Shown piece after piece: positions 9,800-22,553 of a DNA stretch of 32,847 nucleotides. Both the position numbers and the translations under genes were made by a program. Source of the stretch: Gammaproteobacteria bacterium (lineage in GTDB: Bacteria; Pseudomonadota; Gammaproteobacteria; Enterobacterales; Alteromonadaceae); the NCBI GenBank assembly GCA_018820995.1, contig JAHJNE010000456.1, forward strand, positions 1-32,847, in the 5' to 3' direction. The notes under the pieces are model-generated. The model did not search any database and had not been told where the DNA came from. It saw only the letters and a list, made by a program, of their open reading frames with translations. Each line of letters begins with the position of its first letter. Positions within the stretch are counted from its first letter, which is position 1.

Positions 9800-10705
9800 T
9801 TAATCGTACTGTTGCGCGAGCGCGTTAAACCCAGCCACGCTGGCCGTCTCGGCGCTGATACATTGGCTTACCAGCCCAAAAAAACTGGCAGCCTGTTGAT
9901 AGCGTTGGTTCAGCTGATGGTTGCCAACAAACAGCAGTGGTGTGTCGTCAGTTATCCAGTGGTGGGCTGCCGAAAATTCCTGGCCAATGATCAGTCCTGA
10001 CAATAGTCCGCTGGCAGCATGCGGCGGCAGCTGTCCGGTCAGTACTTGTGCCCGAACGGAAAATATCTGATGCAACAGGTTGTTGGCGGTACTCGACTGC
10101 TGCAATCCTTGTAAAAAAGAAGGGGTATCAACAGCGCCTTGCTGGCAAAAAGTGGCGAGTGAACTGTGTTGGCGCAGCAAGGCAAATAACTCGCCACTGA
10201 TAAAACTCTGAAATTGAACAATGGAGCCTTGTGCTACCCGTGCCCATTTACTATGGGTTCCCGGTAAACATAACCAGGCATTTTCCAGATTGCTCAGTTG
10301 CAAAGCGCCAAAAATTTGCGTTTCCTCGCCACGCATCACATCAGCAATGCCATGGCTGTCGGTATAACATAAACCCGGTACTAGCCGGATTGGCGGTAAG
10401 CCGGACGCACTTAGTGCAGCGGGCAGCAGTTGACTGGCTAGTGCCAAAGACGGCAAATTCACCGGACAGGGTAAATAAGGCATTTCATACCAACCGTGGC
10501 GACTGCCCACCATGCCTGCCATCAACATAAATTCAGCTTCAGCTAGCCAGTTTTGGCATTGCTGTTGAAGTACCGAAGCAAAATCGCCCGACTTTAACGA
10601 TAAAATACCGTCCGCGGACTGACGGCTATCAAGCAGGTTACCTTGCTGATCCAGCAGAAAACTTCGCAGACAACTGGAGCCCCAATCCACAGCTATGCGC
10701 TTCAT
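9800..10705 (-). CDS. dgoK: 2-dehydro-3-deoxygalactonokinase
   Basis: 301 aa. MKRIAVDWGSSCLRSFLLD, MAGMVGSRHGWYEMPYLPCP, VMRGEETQIFGAL and CLPGTHSKWA are DgoK signatures. TAATG overlap with the upstream SDR gene. Confidence 0.92.
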   Translation of the reverse strand: MKRIAVDWGSSCLRSFLLDQQGNLLDSRQSADGILSLKSGDFASVLQQQCQNWLAEAEFMLMAGMVGSRHGWYEMPYLPCPVNLPSLALASQLLPAALSASGLPPIRLVPGLCYTDSHGIADVMRGEETQIFGALQLSNLENAWLCLPGTHSKWARVAQGSIVQFQSFISGELFALLRQHSSLATFCQQGAVDTPSFLQGLQQSSTANNLLHQIFSVRAQVLTGQLPPHAASGLLSGLIIGQEFSAAHHWITDDTPLLFVGNHQLNQRYQQAASFFGLVSQCISAETASVAGFNALAQQYD

Positions 10706-11469
10706 TAAGCGCGTCCACCATCAACAATGAAGGCTTGTCCGGTGATCATCCGGGATGCATCTGACGCTAAAAATAACGCTGCAGCCGCGATATCTTGTTC
10801 GGTGATGGTTTGTTTCAGTGCTTGTTGTGATAAACACTCGGCCACCGCTTGTTCGGTGGCCCACAACTGTTGTTGTTTTTCGGTCATCACCCAGCCCGGC
10901 ACCAGGCTATTGACCCGGATGCCGTCGGGGCCAAGTTCTCTTGCCAGCGCTTTACTTAAACCCATGATGCCTGCTTTCGACGCGACATATGCCGGATAGC
11001 CGGTTAAACCCAGCAGCGCCGAATTTGAACTGAGATTAATAATGCTGCCGCACTGTTGTGCACGCATTACCTTTGCCACGGCCTGAGCCGTAAAAAAGTG
11101 GGGTCGTAAATTGATGTTCAGGCACTGGTCCCATTCAGCGGCAGTGAGTTGGTCGAGCTGTTGTCGCTGATCCGACCCTGCGTTATTAATCAGTACTTTT
11201 ATCGGACCCAAGGTGGCAACAGCCGTCGCGATACATTGCTGAAGTGCAGCAATATCCTGCACATCACAAAGTTGAAAAAAAGGCGCAGGATTTGGCCCTG
11301 CGCTAAGGTCCAGACACAACTCCTCGGCCAATGCTTGCTGGCAATCTATGAATGCAACTTTTGCCCCTTGTTGCTGAAAGGCGGTGACTAAAGTGCGACC
11401 AATGCCCGAAGCGCCACCGGTAATAAAAATACAACTATTCGCCAGATCAGGGTAAATGACGGTATTCAT
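10705..11469 (-). CDS. Short-chain dehydrogenase, candidate D-galactose 1-dehydrogenase
   Basis: 254 aa. TGGASGIG cofactor motif, NNAG, YVASK catalytic motif, C-terminal VDGGRA. Overall pattern resembles rhizobial galactose dehydrogenase SDRs; first gene of the dgo operon. Confidence 0.82.
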   Translation of the reverse strand: MNTVIYPDLANSCIFITGGASGIGRTLVTAFQQQGAKVAFIDCQQALAEELCLDLSAGPNPAPFFQLCDVQDIAALQQCIATAVATLGPIKVLINNAGSDQRQQLDQLTAAEWDQCLNINLRPHFFTAQAVAKVMRAQQCGSIINLSSNSALLGLTGYPAYVASKAGIMGLSKALARELGPDGIRVNSLVPGWVMTEKQQQLWATEQAVAECLSQQALKQTITEQDIAAAALFLASDASRMITGQAFIVDGGRA

Positions 11470-11505
11470 AAAGGGGCCTCTGAAATGCAGTTATCAATAA
11501 ATATG

Positions 11506-11524
11506 TTATTTATAGTATAATTAA
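11506..11524. promoter_or_regulatory. Putative operator B upstream of the galactose dehydrogenase operon
   Basis: TTATTTATA-G-TATAATTAA, arms complementary at 8/9. ATTTATAGTATAA is identical to the reverse complement of site A. Confidence 0.55.
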
Positions 11525-11725
11525 ACTTTGGACATTGCAAGGCGTGGTCAGTGGCAATCAGCGGAAATTTTTGTTTCAGCAGATGCTGATAAAAAAGGGG
11601 TTGGGTCTGTGATTAAGTCTTAGCAGCAGTTTTTAACAGCAGCATGGCCGTGCGAATCACAAGGAGTTTTTAGGTGGCATTTAGCCCTGACAAAAAGCCA
11701 GGGCCGGACGAAAGTTATTTGAAGA

Positions 11726-12445
11726 TTAGTCTTTGCTGGTGGGGGTTAAACGCTCTTCAATCAGCTGTAAAGCTTCGGTTTCGATTTGTCGGGAATGCTC
11801 TCTGGCCGCCTGGCTATCACCTGCAGCAATTGCGGCATAGATTTTATGGTGATCCTGATAACTTGCGCTGTCGACGCCTTTAAAATAGTTGGTAAATCGG
11901 ATACTGACGCGCAGTGCCGTTTCAATAAAATTGCGCAGCTGCATAAAAAATGGATTTTTACTGGCTGACAAAATCGCCACATGAAAGTCGATATCTGCCT
12001 GCAGTGGATCGGCCAAACCTGATTCAGCCTGCAGCATCTGTTCTAGTGCCGTCGCTAACACTTGTAGATCTGCTTTTGAGGCGTTGCGTGCGGCAAGGGC
12101 CGCGGCTTCAGGTTCGATCGCCATCCGTAACTGTAAAAAATCACGTAAAGTTTCCAGGCTTGGTGTACTGCTGAGGATCCAGCTCAGCATATCAGGGTCA
12201 AATAAATTCCAATGCTCCCGTCGTTGCACAATGATACCTTTTCGCGGCCGGGAGATGAGTAACCCTTTGGCGGCTAACATTTTTACGGCTTCACGTGTGG
12301 CAGTGCGGCTGATTTGGTATTGCTCACATAATTCAGCTTCAGACGGAAAACCCTGATCGATCATATAACGTTCACTGACGATGGCTTTGCCTAGCTCTTG
12401 CACTAATTGATGGGTCAGATTATTTGGAGATGAGCTGCGTAACAT
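11726..12445 (-). CDS. GntR-family transcriptional regulator, FadR/FCD subfamily (DgoR-like)
   Basis: 239 aa. N-terminal wHTH (GFPSEAELCEQYQISRTATREAVKMLAAKGLLISRPRKGIIV), C-terminal FCD domain (LRDFLQLRMAIEPEAAALAARNAS...DIDFHVAILSASKNPF). Within the galactose gene cluster. Confidence 0.92.
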   Translation of the reverse strand: MLRSSSPNNLTHQLVQELGKAIVSERYMIDQGFPSEAELCEQYQISRTATREAVKMLAAKGLLISRPRKGIIVQRREHWNLFDPDMLSWILSSTPSLETLRDFLQLRMAIEPEAAALAARNASKADLQVLATALEQMLQAESGLADPLQADIDFHVAILSASKNPFFMQLRNFIETALRVSIRFTNYFKGVDSASYQDHHKIYAAIAAGDSQAAREHSRQIETEALQLIEERLTPTSKD

Positions 12446-12458
12446 GAAAGCTGCCTGT

Positions 12459-12477
12459 ATTTAAATATTATGAATAT
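12459..12477. promoter_or_regulatory. Putative operator E immediately upstream of the GntR regulator
   Basis: ATTTAAATA-T-TATGAATAT. Its TATTATGAATAT core differs by one base from the TATTATAAATAT core of site D. Suggests autoregulation. Confidence 0.4.
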
Positions 12478-12507
12478 GATAATAGAGATAAGCGGTTTAA
12501 GCCAGTC

Positions 12508-13419
12508 TCAGCCCGCGCTGCTGGCAGGCAACGCAAACAGCGGTTCGGGTAACGCTGAGGCCGAAACCTGATAAATAAACAGATCACCGGCAAAAGGTTG
12601 TTGCTGTTTTTCGAGGTCGGATAAACCGTCCCAGGCGCTGGTCACGAATAGCAAGGTTTGTTGCCTGCCGCCAAGCGCCACGCAGCTGCTTTGGGTCACA
12701 TCCAGTTGAATATGACCGGCAATACGGCCATCGGGCAAGTAGCGATAAACTCTGCCACTGCCCCAATGTGCACTCCACAAATGCCCATCGGCATCGATGG
12801 TGGCGCCATCCGGGTAACTATGTTCCGGGGTTTGATGCCACAGTTCGCCGCCGGTAACCATGCCGCTACTGGCATCAAAGGCATACCGTTTGATGGTCCG
12901 GCGAGGAGAGTCAGCATGATACAACCAGCGGGAGTCGGGACTGAAACCAAGACCATTGGCAATTTGTAAACCTGAAAATATCTTCTGCAAGCCTGTGGCA
13001 GCGCTGTAACAATACAAACTGCCGCTGCTGTCAGGGGGGTTGGCCGTTGGGTCTTCAACCATGCTGCCCACCCAGAAACGGCCTTGCCGATCCATACGAC
13101 CATCATTGAGTCGATTGCCTGGTAAATGCGGTTCAGTTTCAGCCACCACTTGCCAGTCGCCAGTATCTGGCTGATACAGCGCGACACCTTTGTAAAATGA
13201 CACCATTAATTGCGCTGGGTTGCTGGTCAGGCCGATGGCCGTGATTGCACTGGGGGCTTGCCATTGTCGCAAGGTTTCGGTTGCCAGCAGATAACAATAC
13301 AAGGTTGCCTGTTTGATATCAGTCCACCAGATTGCATCGAGGCGTTGGTCATATACCACAGCCTCGCCAAGTTGGTTTTGTACCGGCAGTCGCTTCAGTA
13401 ATTTTGCTTCCAACATCAA
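12508..13419 (-). CDS. SMP-30/gluconolactonase-family sugar lactonase (candidate galactonolactonase)
   Basis: 303 aa beta-propeller. GEAVVYDQRLDAIWWTDI, NRLNDGRMDRQGRFWVGSM, ANGLGFSPDSRWLYHADS, PDGATIDADGHLWSAHWGSGRV. Confidence 0.9.
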   Translation of the reverse strand: MMLEAKLLKRLPVQNQLGEAVVYDQRLDAIWWTDIKQATLYCYLLATETLRQWQAPSAITAIGLTSNPAQLMVSFYKGVALYQPDTGDWQVVAETEPHLPGNRLNDGRMDRQGRFWVGSMVEDPTANPPDSSGSLYCYSAATGLQKIFSGLQIANGLGFSPDSRWLYHADSPRRTIKRYAFDASSGMVTGGELWHQTPEHSYPDGATIDADGHLWSAHWGSGRVYRYLPDGRIAGHIQLDVTQSSCVALGGRQQTLLFVTSAWDGLSDLEKQQQPFAGDLFIYQVSASALPEPLFALPASSAG

Positions 13420-13420
13420 C

Positions 13421-14995
13421 TTACCACCAACTAATATATAACGCGCAGAGGATGGCGACTATTGCCAGTGCCGCAATATTGTAGCTTGTGCTGGTGCTGT
13501 AATTGATCTTGGTTTGATCTTGTGGCCGAAGCGCCGCCTGGTCCAATTTAGACACAACAATCGCCAGTAGTAAGCAGGCAATAAACACCAGACCGACCCG
13601 GTCAATAAAGGGTAAGGCTGGCCATAGCAGTTTGAGTGCTAACGAAAAAATAGCTGAACCAGCCGCGGCCGCCAATGCACCTTTTGCTGTCGCACCGGAC
13701 CAAAACATCCCAAGCAGAAACAACACCACAATACCCGGGGTGAAAAAGCCGGTAAATTCCTGAATATATTGGAAAGCCTGATCCAATTGCCCCAACAAGG
13801 GTTTGGCAAAAATGACCGCGAGCAGCATGGCGGTAAAACTCACCCAACGGCCGATTTGTAAATAGTGCTTTTCGCTTCTGCCGGTGCGGTATTTGGAATA
13901 GATATCCATGGTGAAAATCGTCGCGATGCTGTTAGACATCGAACCAAGTGACGACACAATTGCAGCAATTAATGCCGCAAACACAAAACCGCGGATCCCT
14001 TCAGGCAATAAATTCATCAGCGTTGGATAGGCTTTGTCAGCAGGTTCTAACCCTGGATAGATCACAAAAGCGACGATGCCAGGCAACACCACAATGATCG
14101 GCATCAATAACTTTAAGAAGGCCGCAAAAACGATGCCCTTTTGCGCTTCGCGCAAGTTTTTAGCTGCCAGCGCCCTCTGAATGATGTATTGATTAAAACC
14201 CCAGTACGACAGATTCATAATCCACATTCCACCAATCAGCACCGAAAGGCCGGGCAAGCTCATGTAATGTGGATTGTCAGGTGACAAAATCATATCGAAT
14301 TTTTCTGGCGCCTTGGTCAATAAGGTATTAAAGCCACCCAACACAGTGCCATCAGCCGAGGCCATGCCCAGTGTTATATAGGTGAGCATCAGGCCGCCTG
14401 CGACCAGCACCACGACTTGAATAATATCGGTATAAGCCACGGCTTTTAAACCACCGTATAACGAGTAGGTCAGCGATAACCCTGCCAAAAACAGCAAGCC
14501 GTAGTTCATATCGATGCCGGTGGTGGTGTAGATAGCTAAAGCGCCCAACCATAACACCGAGGTTAAGTTGACAAAGACGTAGACGCCGAGCCAGAAAATG
14601 GCCAGTAACAACCTGACTTCAGGTCCAAAACGCTGTTCCAGATACTGCGGCATGGTAAAAATACGTTTTTCCAGCAATACCGGCAGGATGTATTTGCCGA
14701 TGATGATCAACGTCAGTGCAGCCATCCATTCATAGGAAGCAATAGCCAGTCCGATGGCATAACCAGAGCCGGACATGCCGATGATTTGCTCGGCGGAAAT
14801 ATTGGCGGCGATTAACGAAGCACCGACAGCCCACCAGGGTAAACTGTTGCCAGCCATAAAATAATCGAGGGTATTTTTCTGATGCCCTGGTTTTTCGCGG
14901 GACACCCACAGCGCAATACCAATCAGCACGACGATGTAAGCGAGAAACAGACTGAGATCGATGAATGAAAGTGCATGCATAAGAATGTTGTTCAA
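13421..14995 (-). CDS. Sodium:solute symporter (SSS family), candidate sodium/galactose symporter
   Basis: 524 aa. SLIAANISAEQIIGMSGSGYAIGLAIASYEWMAAL, MNLSYWGFNQYIIQRALAAKNLREAQKG, ALIAAIVSSLGSMSNSIATIFTMDIY are SglT-like signatures. Confidence 0.93.
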   Translation of the reverse strand: MNNILMHALSFIDLSLFLAYIVVLIGIALWVSREKPGHQKNTLDYFMAGNSLPWWAVGASLIAANISAEQIIGMSGSGYAIGLAIASYEWMAALTLIIIGKYILPVLLEKRIFTMPQYLEQRFGPEVRLLLAIFWLGVYVFVNLTSVLWLGALAIYTTTGIDMNYGLLFLAGLSLTYSLYGGLKAVAYTDIIQVVVLVAGGLMLTYITLGMASADGTVLGGFNTLLTKAPEKFDMILSPDNPHYMSLPGLSVLIGGMWIMNLSYWGFNQYIIQRALAAKNLREAQKGIVFAAFLKLLMPIIVVLPGIVAFVIYPGLEPADKAYPTLMNLLPEGIRGFVFAALIAAIVSSLGSMSNSIATIFTMDIYSKYRTGRSEKHYLQIGRWVSFTAMLLAVIFAKPLLGQLDQAFQYIQEFTGFFTPGIVVLFLLGMFWSGATAKGALAAAAGSAIFSLALKLLWPALPFIDRVGLVFIACLLLAIVVSKLDQAALRPQDQTKINYSTSTSYNIAALAIVAILCALYISWW

Positions 14996-15019
14996 ATAAT
15001 GAGTTGGTGTTTTAAAATA

Positions 15020-15038
15020 CTATTTATAATACATAACA
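15020..15038. promoter_or_regulatory. Putative operator C upstream of the sodium/sugar symporter
   Basis: CTATTTATA-A-TACATAACA: one strong half-site; minus-strand core TATTATAAATAG is 11/12 identical to site D. Confidence 0.4.
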
Positions 15039-15176
15039 ACAAGTAGAATTTCAGCTGCTCTGACCTTATCGTTAATTCATTGAAATATAAATCATATCTG
15101 CGATGAAACCCGATTCTGCAGGGCGGCAAACTCAAAAGGGTTCACTTTTAACGGATAGTGCTTGCAACTTAATCAT

Positions 15177-18401
<3,225 letters not shown>

Positions 18402-18413
18402 GGAGGAATAATC

Positions 18414-20765
18414 ATGGAAGCAAGCATCGAACCACAAAGCGCGACCCTCACCAAACAGATTGCGGCTTTACTGCAACAACACTACGGTTTGCAGGGGCTG
18501 TTGCAGCCTTTGCCTGGCTACAGCGATCTTAATTTTTTGCTGCAACTGGGCGACACCGGCCGCTACATTGTCAAAGTGGCCAACAGCGCCGAAAGCCTGG
18601 CGGTGCTGGATTTGCAAAACAAAGCGATGCAAGCGCTGGCTGCGGCCGACATTGCTGTGCCCGAAGCGCTGGCCAATCGCGCTGGTACCTTGATCACCGC
18701 TATAGATTTGCACGGTGAAGCGCGTTGGTTGCGGGTGTTAAGTTACTTGCCCGGGCGTTGCTACGGTGAATTAACCCAAGCAGACAAAGGGCCGGCACTA
18801 TGGCAACAATTGGGCGCGTTACTAGGTAAAGTCAGTCATGGGTTTGCCAATTTTGAACATGTCGCTGCATACCGGGAGTTGGACTGGGATCTGGCGACTG
18901 CTTATCGCCTGTGCCGGAAAAAAATCTACCTGTTGTCTGCGCAACGAGAGTCGTTGGTGCAGCATTTTCTGGCGTTGTATCAGCAGCAAGTCAGACCGGT
19001 TCTGAGTCAATTGCCGCAAAGTGTCATTCACAACGATGCCAATGACTACAACCTGTTACTGCAAAAGGCGGATCTGGGCTGGCAAATCACCGGCTTGCTG
19101 GACTTTGGCGATATGTTGTACAGCCACACCATCAATGAACTGGCTGTTGCCTGTGCTTATGCCATTTTGAATCAAGCCGATCCGGTTCAGGTGATCAAAA
19201 CGGTTACCGCTGCTTACCATCAACAGCATCCACTGACTGAAACTGAGCTGCAGGTGTTACCTTGCCTGATTGCGCTGAGGTTGTGTCTCAGTTTATGTAA
19301 CTCCGCTCAAGCCAGTCTTGCTGAGCCCGATAATCAATATATTTTGATTTCGGCCACCGCGGCTGAACAAGCGTTGATTCAGTTGCAACAACTCGATTTC
19401 ATCTGGGTTGGGCAACTGCTGAAACAGCAGTGTTTGGGGCAAGTTGAGCCCGGCCGCTCTGGCCACGAACTACGGCAGTTGCGTCAGCGTTACTTCAGTA
19501 AAACTCTCAGTCTGAGTTATCAGCAGCCGCTGAAAATAGTCCGTGGCTCTGGTGCGTATTTGTATGATGAAGCCGGCTTAGACTATTTGGATATGGTGAA
19601 CAATGTTTGTCATGTGGGCCATTGCCATCCGCAAGTGGTGGCAGCGGGTCAGCAGCAAATGGCGCTGCTGAATACCAATACCCGTTATTTACACGACAAC
19701 CTGGTGGATTACGCCGAGCAGCTTCTGGCCACCATGCCATCAGAGTTGTCGGTCTGTTTTTTTGTCAATTCCGGCAGCGAAGCCAATGAACTGGCGTTTC
19801 GACTGGCACGTGCAGCGACCGGTCAGCGCGATCTGATAGTGGTAGATGGTGCATATCATGGCAATACGCAGGCCTGTATTGATGCCAGTCCCTATAAGTT
19901 TGATGGCCCGGGCGGAGAAGGTGCCGCGGCACATATCCACAAAGTGTTGCTGCCGGATCCCTACCGGGGTCGCTATCAGGGTTACAGCCAGGCCACAGGT
20001 GCCGCTTATGCAGCAGATATCAGCCGGGCTTTGGCCGATATTTCGGCGGCTGGTCGTCAGGTGTCGGCTTTTATCTGTGAGTCCTTGCAAGGGGTGGCCG
20101 GGCAAATTGTGATGCCAGACGGTTATTTACAGCAGGTCTATTCGCTTGTCCGGGCCGCTGGAGGACTCTGTATTGCCGATGAAGTACAAGTCGGATTTGG
20201 CCGGGTCGGCAGTCAGATGTGGGGCTTTCAGACGCAGCGGGTGGTGCCTGATATCGTGACCTTGGGTAAACCTATTGGCAATGGCCATCCGATGGCTGCT
20301 GTGATCACGACCAGAGCGATCGCCGATGCTTTTGCCAATGGCATGGAATTTTTTAATACCTTTGGTGGGAACCCGGTGTCCTGTGCCATCGGCAGCGCAG
20401 TACTGAAAGTATTGCAGCAGGAACAACTGCCACAACGGGCGCTGGAAACTGGCCTTTATCTGCAACAACAATTACGTCAGTTACAGCAACAATATCCAAT
20501 TATTGGTGATGTGCGTGGCATGGGGTTGTTTTTAGGTGTGGAGCTGGTGACTGACAGGCAGAGCAAAACCGCCGCAACGGCTGAGATGGCCTGGTTAGTC
20601 GAGTTTATGAAACAGCAACGAATTCTGCTCAGCTCTGAAGGGCCCGATGCCAATATTTTAAAGATGAAGCCGCCGCTGGTCTTCGGGCGCAATGAGGCCA
20701 ATCGGTTTCTGGAGAGCTTCAGCCAGGGGCTTTCGGTGATGCAGACGCTAAATTTTACGCCCTAG
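18414..20765 (+). CDS. Bifunctional APH-type kinase / class-III PLP enzyme; candidate hydroxylysine kinase + 5-phosphohydroxylysine phospho-lyase
   Basis: 783 aa. N-terminal APH fold with Brenner motif [13 protein letters not shown] and LLDFGDM. From about residue 345, a class-III aminotransferase fold with [34 protein letters not shown] (PLP Lys) and [16 protein letters not shown], most like AGXT2L1/AGXT2L2 (ETNPPL/PHYKPL). RBS gggagg; 12 nt after the beta-galactosidase stop. Confidence 0.85.
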   Translation: MEASIEPQSATLTKQIAALLQQHYGLQGLLQPLPGYSDLNFLLQLGDTGRYIVKVANSAESLAVLDLQNKAMQALAAADIAVPEALANRAGTLITAIDLHGEARWLRVLSYLPGRCYGELTQADKGPALWQQLGALLGKVSHGFANFEHVAAYRELDWDLATAYRLCRKKIYLLSAQRESLVQHFLALYQQQVRPVLSQLPQSVIHNDANDYNLLLQKADLGWQITGLLDFGDMLYSHTINELAVACAYAILNQADPVQVIKTVTAAYHQQHPLTETELQVLPCLIALRLCLSLCNSAQASLAEPDNQYILISATAAEQALIQLQQLDFIWVGQLLKQQCLGQVEPGRSGHELRQLRQRYFSKTLSLSYQQPLKIVRGSGAYLYDEAGLDYLDMVNNVCHVGHCHPQVVAAGQQQMALLNTNTRYLHDNLVDYAEQLLATMPSELSVCFFVNSGSEANELAFRLARAATGQRDLIVVDGAYHGNTQACIDASPYKFDGPGGEGAAAHIHKVLLPDPYRGRYQGYSQATGAAYAADISRALADISAAGRQVSAFICESLQGVAGQIVMPDGYLQQVYSLVRAAGGLCIADEVQVGFGRVGSQMWGFQTQRVVPDIVTLGKPIGNGHPMAAVITTRAIADAFANGMEFFNTFGGNPVSCAIGSAVLKVLQQEQLPQRALETGLYLQQQLRQLQQQYPIIGDVRGMGLFLGVELVTDRQSKTAATAEMAWLVEFMKQQRILLSSEGPDANILKMKPPLVFGRNEANRFLESFSQGLSVMQTLNFTP

Positions 20766-20773
20766 TTTCGGTG

Positions 20774-20792
20774 ATTAAATAACCTATTTAAT
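20774..20792. promoter_or_regulatory. Perfect palindrome upstream of the ALDH gene; possible operator
   Basis: ATTAAATA-ACC-TATTTAAT, perfect 8-bp arms. TAAATA-N3-TATTTA also occurs at 11498-11512. Confidence 0.4.
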
Positions 20793-20838
20793 TCGCAAAT
20801 TTTAAAAACAAAGGTCAGCAGACCCTAAAGGAATCATT

Positions 20839-22371
20839 ATGGATTTTCTCACGTCATTGGGGCTTAAGCCGCTTAATCCTTGTGCCAGTTCAGGCTTGAA
20901 CTGGTTGTTTAATGAACAAAGTGCAGCAGTGAGTGTGGTGTCACCGGTGGATGGCAAAACCATTGCCAATGTACAGCATGCCGGTGCCGCGCAATATCAA
21001 CACGTCGTTGAAGTGGCAGAGGTAGCGGCAAGCTACTGGCGGCAGCAGCCGGCGCCAAAACGCGGTGACATCGTCCGTCAGATTGGTGACGCCTTGCGGG
21101 CCAATAAAGAGGCTTTAGGTCAGCTGGTATCTTATGAAATGGGGAAATCGTTACAGGAAGGTTTAGGTGAAGTGCAGGAGATGATTGATATCTGCGATTT
21201 TGCCGTTGGTTTATCCCGACAGTTGTGTGGCTCGACCATGCACTCCGAACGACCTGGTCACCGGATGTATGAGCAGTACCATCCACTGGGTGTGGTAGGT
21301 GTTATTTCCGCCTTTAACTTTCCGGTCGCGGTTTGGGCATGGAACGCGATGATAGCGGCGGTGTGCGGAAATGTAACCATTTGGAAACCTTCAGAAAAAA
21401 CGCCATTAACTGCACTGGCATGCCAACATATTCTGCAGCGGGTGCTGGCCGACAATGCGCTGCCGGAAGGTATTTTTAATCTGGTGATAGGTACTGGCGA
21501 TACAATTGGCGAGTTGATGCTGGAGGACAGCAGGGTGGCGCTGGTGTCGGTGACGGGGTCAACCCGTGTCGGCCGTCACGCCGCGCAGAAAATTGCCGCG
21601 CGCTTTGGTAAATCGATTTTAGAGTTAGGTGGTAACAACGCCATTATCATCACTGAACATGCTGATCTTGCTTTGGCCATTCCTGCTGTGGTGTTTGGCG
21701 CTGTTGGCACTGCCGGACAACGTTGCACCACCACCCGGCGGGTGATTGTGCATGCCGACGTCTATGACAAAGTAAAACAAAGCTTGGTTTCGGCTTATCA
21801 GAAACTACGGATCGGCGATCCACTGGATCAGCAAAATCATGTTGGCCCACTGATTGACCAAAGCGCTGTGGCAGCGTTTCAGGCGGCCATTATGCAAGCG
21901 CAACAACAAGGCGGTACTGTATTGACCGGCGGCGACGTCCTCAATGGCGGGCAGTATGCTTCCGGCTGTTACGTCAGGCCAGCAATAGTCGAAGCACAAA
22001 ATCACTACCCTGCAGTTCAGCAGGAAACCTTTGCGCCCCTGTTGTATTTGCTGCGCTATGAAGGCGATTTGACCGAAGCCATCGCTATGCAAAATGCCGT
22101 GGCACAAGGCTTGTCATCAGCAATTTTTACGACTCAATTACAACAGGCGGAACAATTTCTGGCCTGTAGTGGTTCAGATTGCGGGATTGCCAATGTGAAT
22201 ATTGGCACTTCAGGTGCTGAAATCGGCGGGGCTTTTGGTGGTGAAAAAGAAACCGGAGGTGGTCGTGAATCTGGCTCTGATGCATGGAAAGCCTATATGC
22301 GCCGGCAAACCAATACCATTAATTACTCAAGCACAATGCCGTTAGCGCAGGGGATTAAATTTGAGTTATAA
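20839..22371 (+). CDS. ALDH7/antiquitin-like aldehyde dehydrogenase (candidate alpha-aminoadipate semialdehyde dehydrogenase)
   Basis: 510 aa. EGLGEVQEMIDICDFAVGLSRQL, GSTMHSERPGHRMYEQYHPLGVVGVISAFNFPVAVWAWN, LELGGNNAIII, GTAGQRCTTTRR (catalytic Cys), GAEIGGAFGGEKETGGGRESGSDAWKAYMRRQTNTINYS are ALDH7-type motifs. Confidence 0.88.
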   Translation: MDFLTSLGLKPLNPCASSGLNWLFNEQSAAVSVVSPVDGKTIANVQHAGAAQYQHVVEVAEVAASYWRQQPAPKRGDIVRQIGDALRANKEALGQLVSYEMGKSLQEGLGEVQEMIDICDFAVGLSRQLCGSTMHSERPGHRMYEQYHPLGVVGVISAFNFPVAVWAWNAMIAAVCGNVTIWKPSEKTPLTALACQHILQRVLADNALPEGIFNLVIGTGDTIGELMLEDSRVALVSVTGSTRVGRHAAQKIAARFGKSILELGGNNAIIITEHADLALAIPAVVFGAVGTAGQRCTTTRRVIVHADVYDKVKQSLVSAYQKLRIGDPLDQQNHVGPLIDQSAVAAFQAAIMQAQQQGGTVLTGGDVLNGGQYASGCYVRPAIVEAQNHYPAVQQETFAPLLYLLRYEGDLTEAIAMQNAVAQGLSSAIFTTQLQQAEQFLACSGSDCGIANVNIGTSGAEIGGAFGGEKETGGGRESGSDAWKAYMRRQTNTINYSSTMPLAQGIKFEL

Positions 22372-22408
22372 CCCGCTTTGCGGGTAAAAGTGAGCTCCAG
22401 CGGTAATT

Positions 22409-22450
22409 AAAAAAAACGGGGTCAGACTGTTCATCTGATCCCGTTTTTTT
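22409..22450. terminator. Bidirectional Rho-independent terminator
   Basis: AAAAAACGGGGTCAGA-CTGTTCA-TCTGATCCCGTTTTTTT, stem with one G.T; A-tract and T-tract flanks, between convergent genes. Confidence 0.9.
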
Positions 22451-22553
22451 GAATACCACAGGTGTTTATCAATTTGGGTTATTGCATTGCAGATGTCTAA
22501 ACCGCAATGCAAAACCTAGTTCAAAATCTAAACCCAGGGTATAGCCCAAATCC

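Noticed and set aside
11684-11704. GCCCTG ... CAGGGC hairpin after the GntR regulator gene
   Set aside because: 6-bp stem with no U-tract; plausible but unsupported.
11674-11883. Small plus-strand ORF after an AAGGAG-like sequence
   Set aside because: Mostly antisense to the GntR regulator and no recognisable family.
12696-13187. 163-aa minus-strand ORF
   Set aside because: Alternative frame within the SMP-30 lactonase gene; no recognisable domain, and the lactonase frame has clear motifs.
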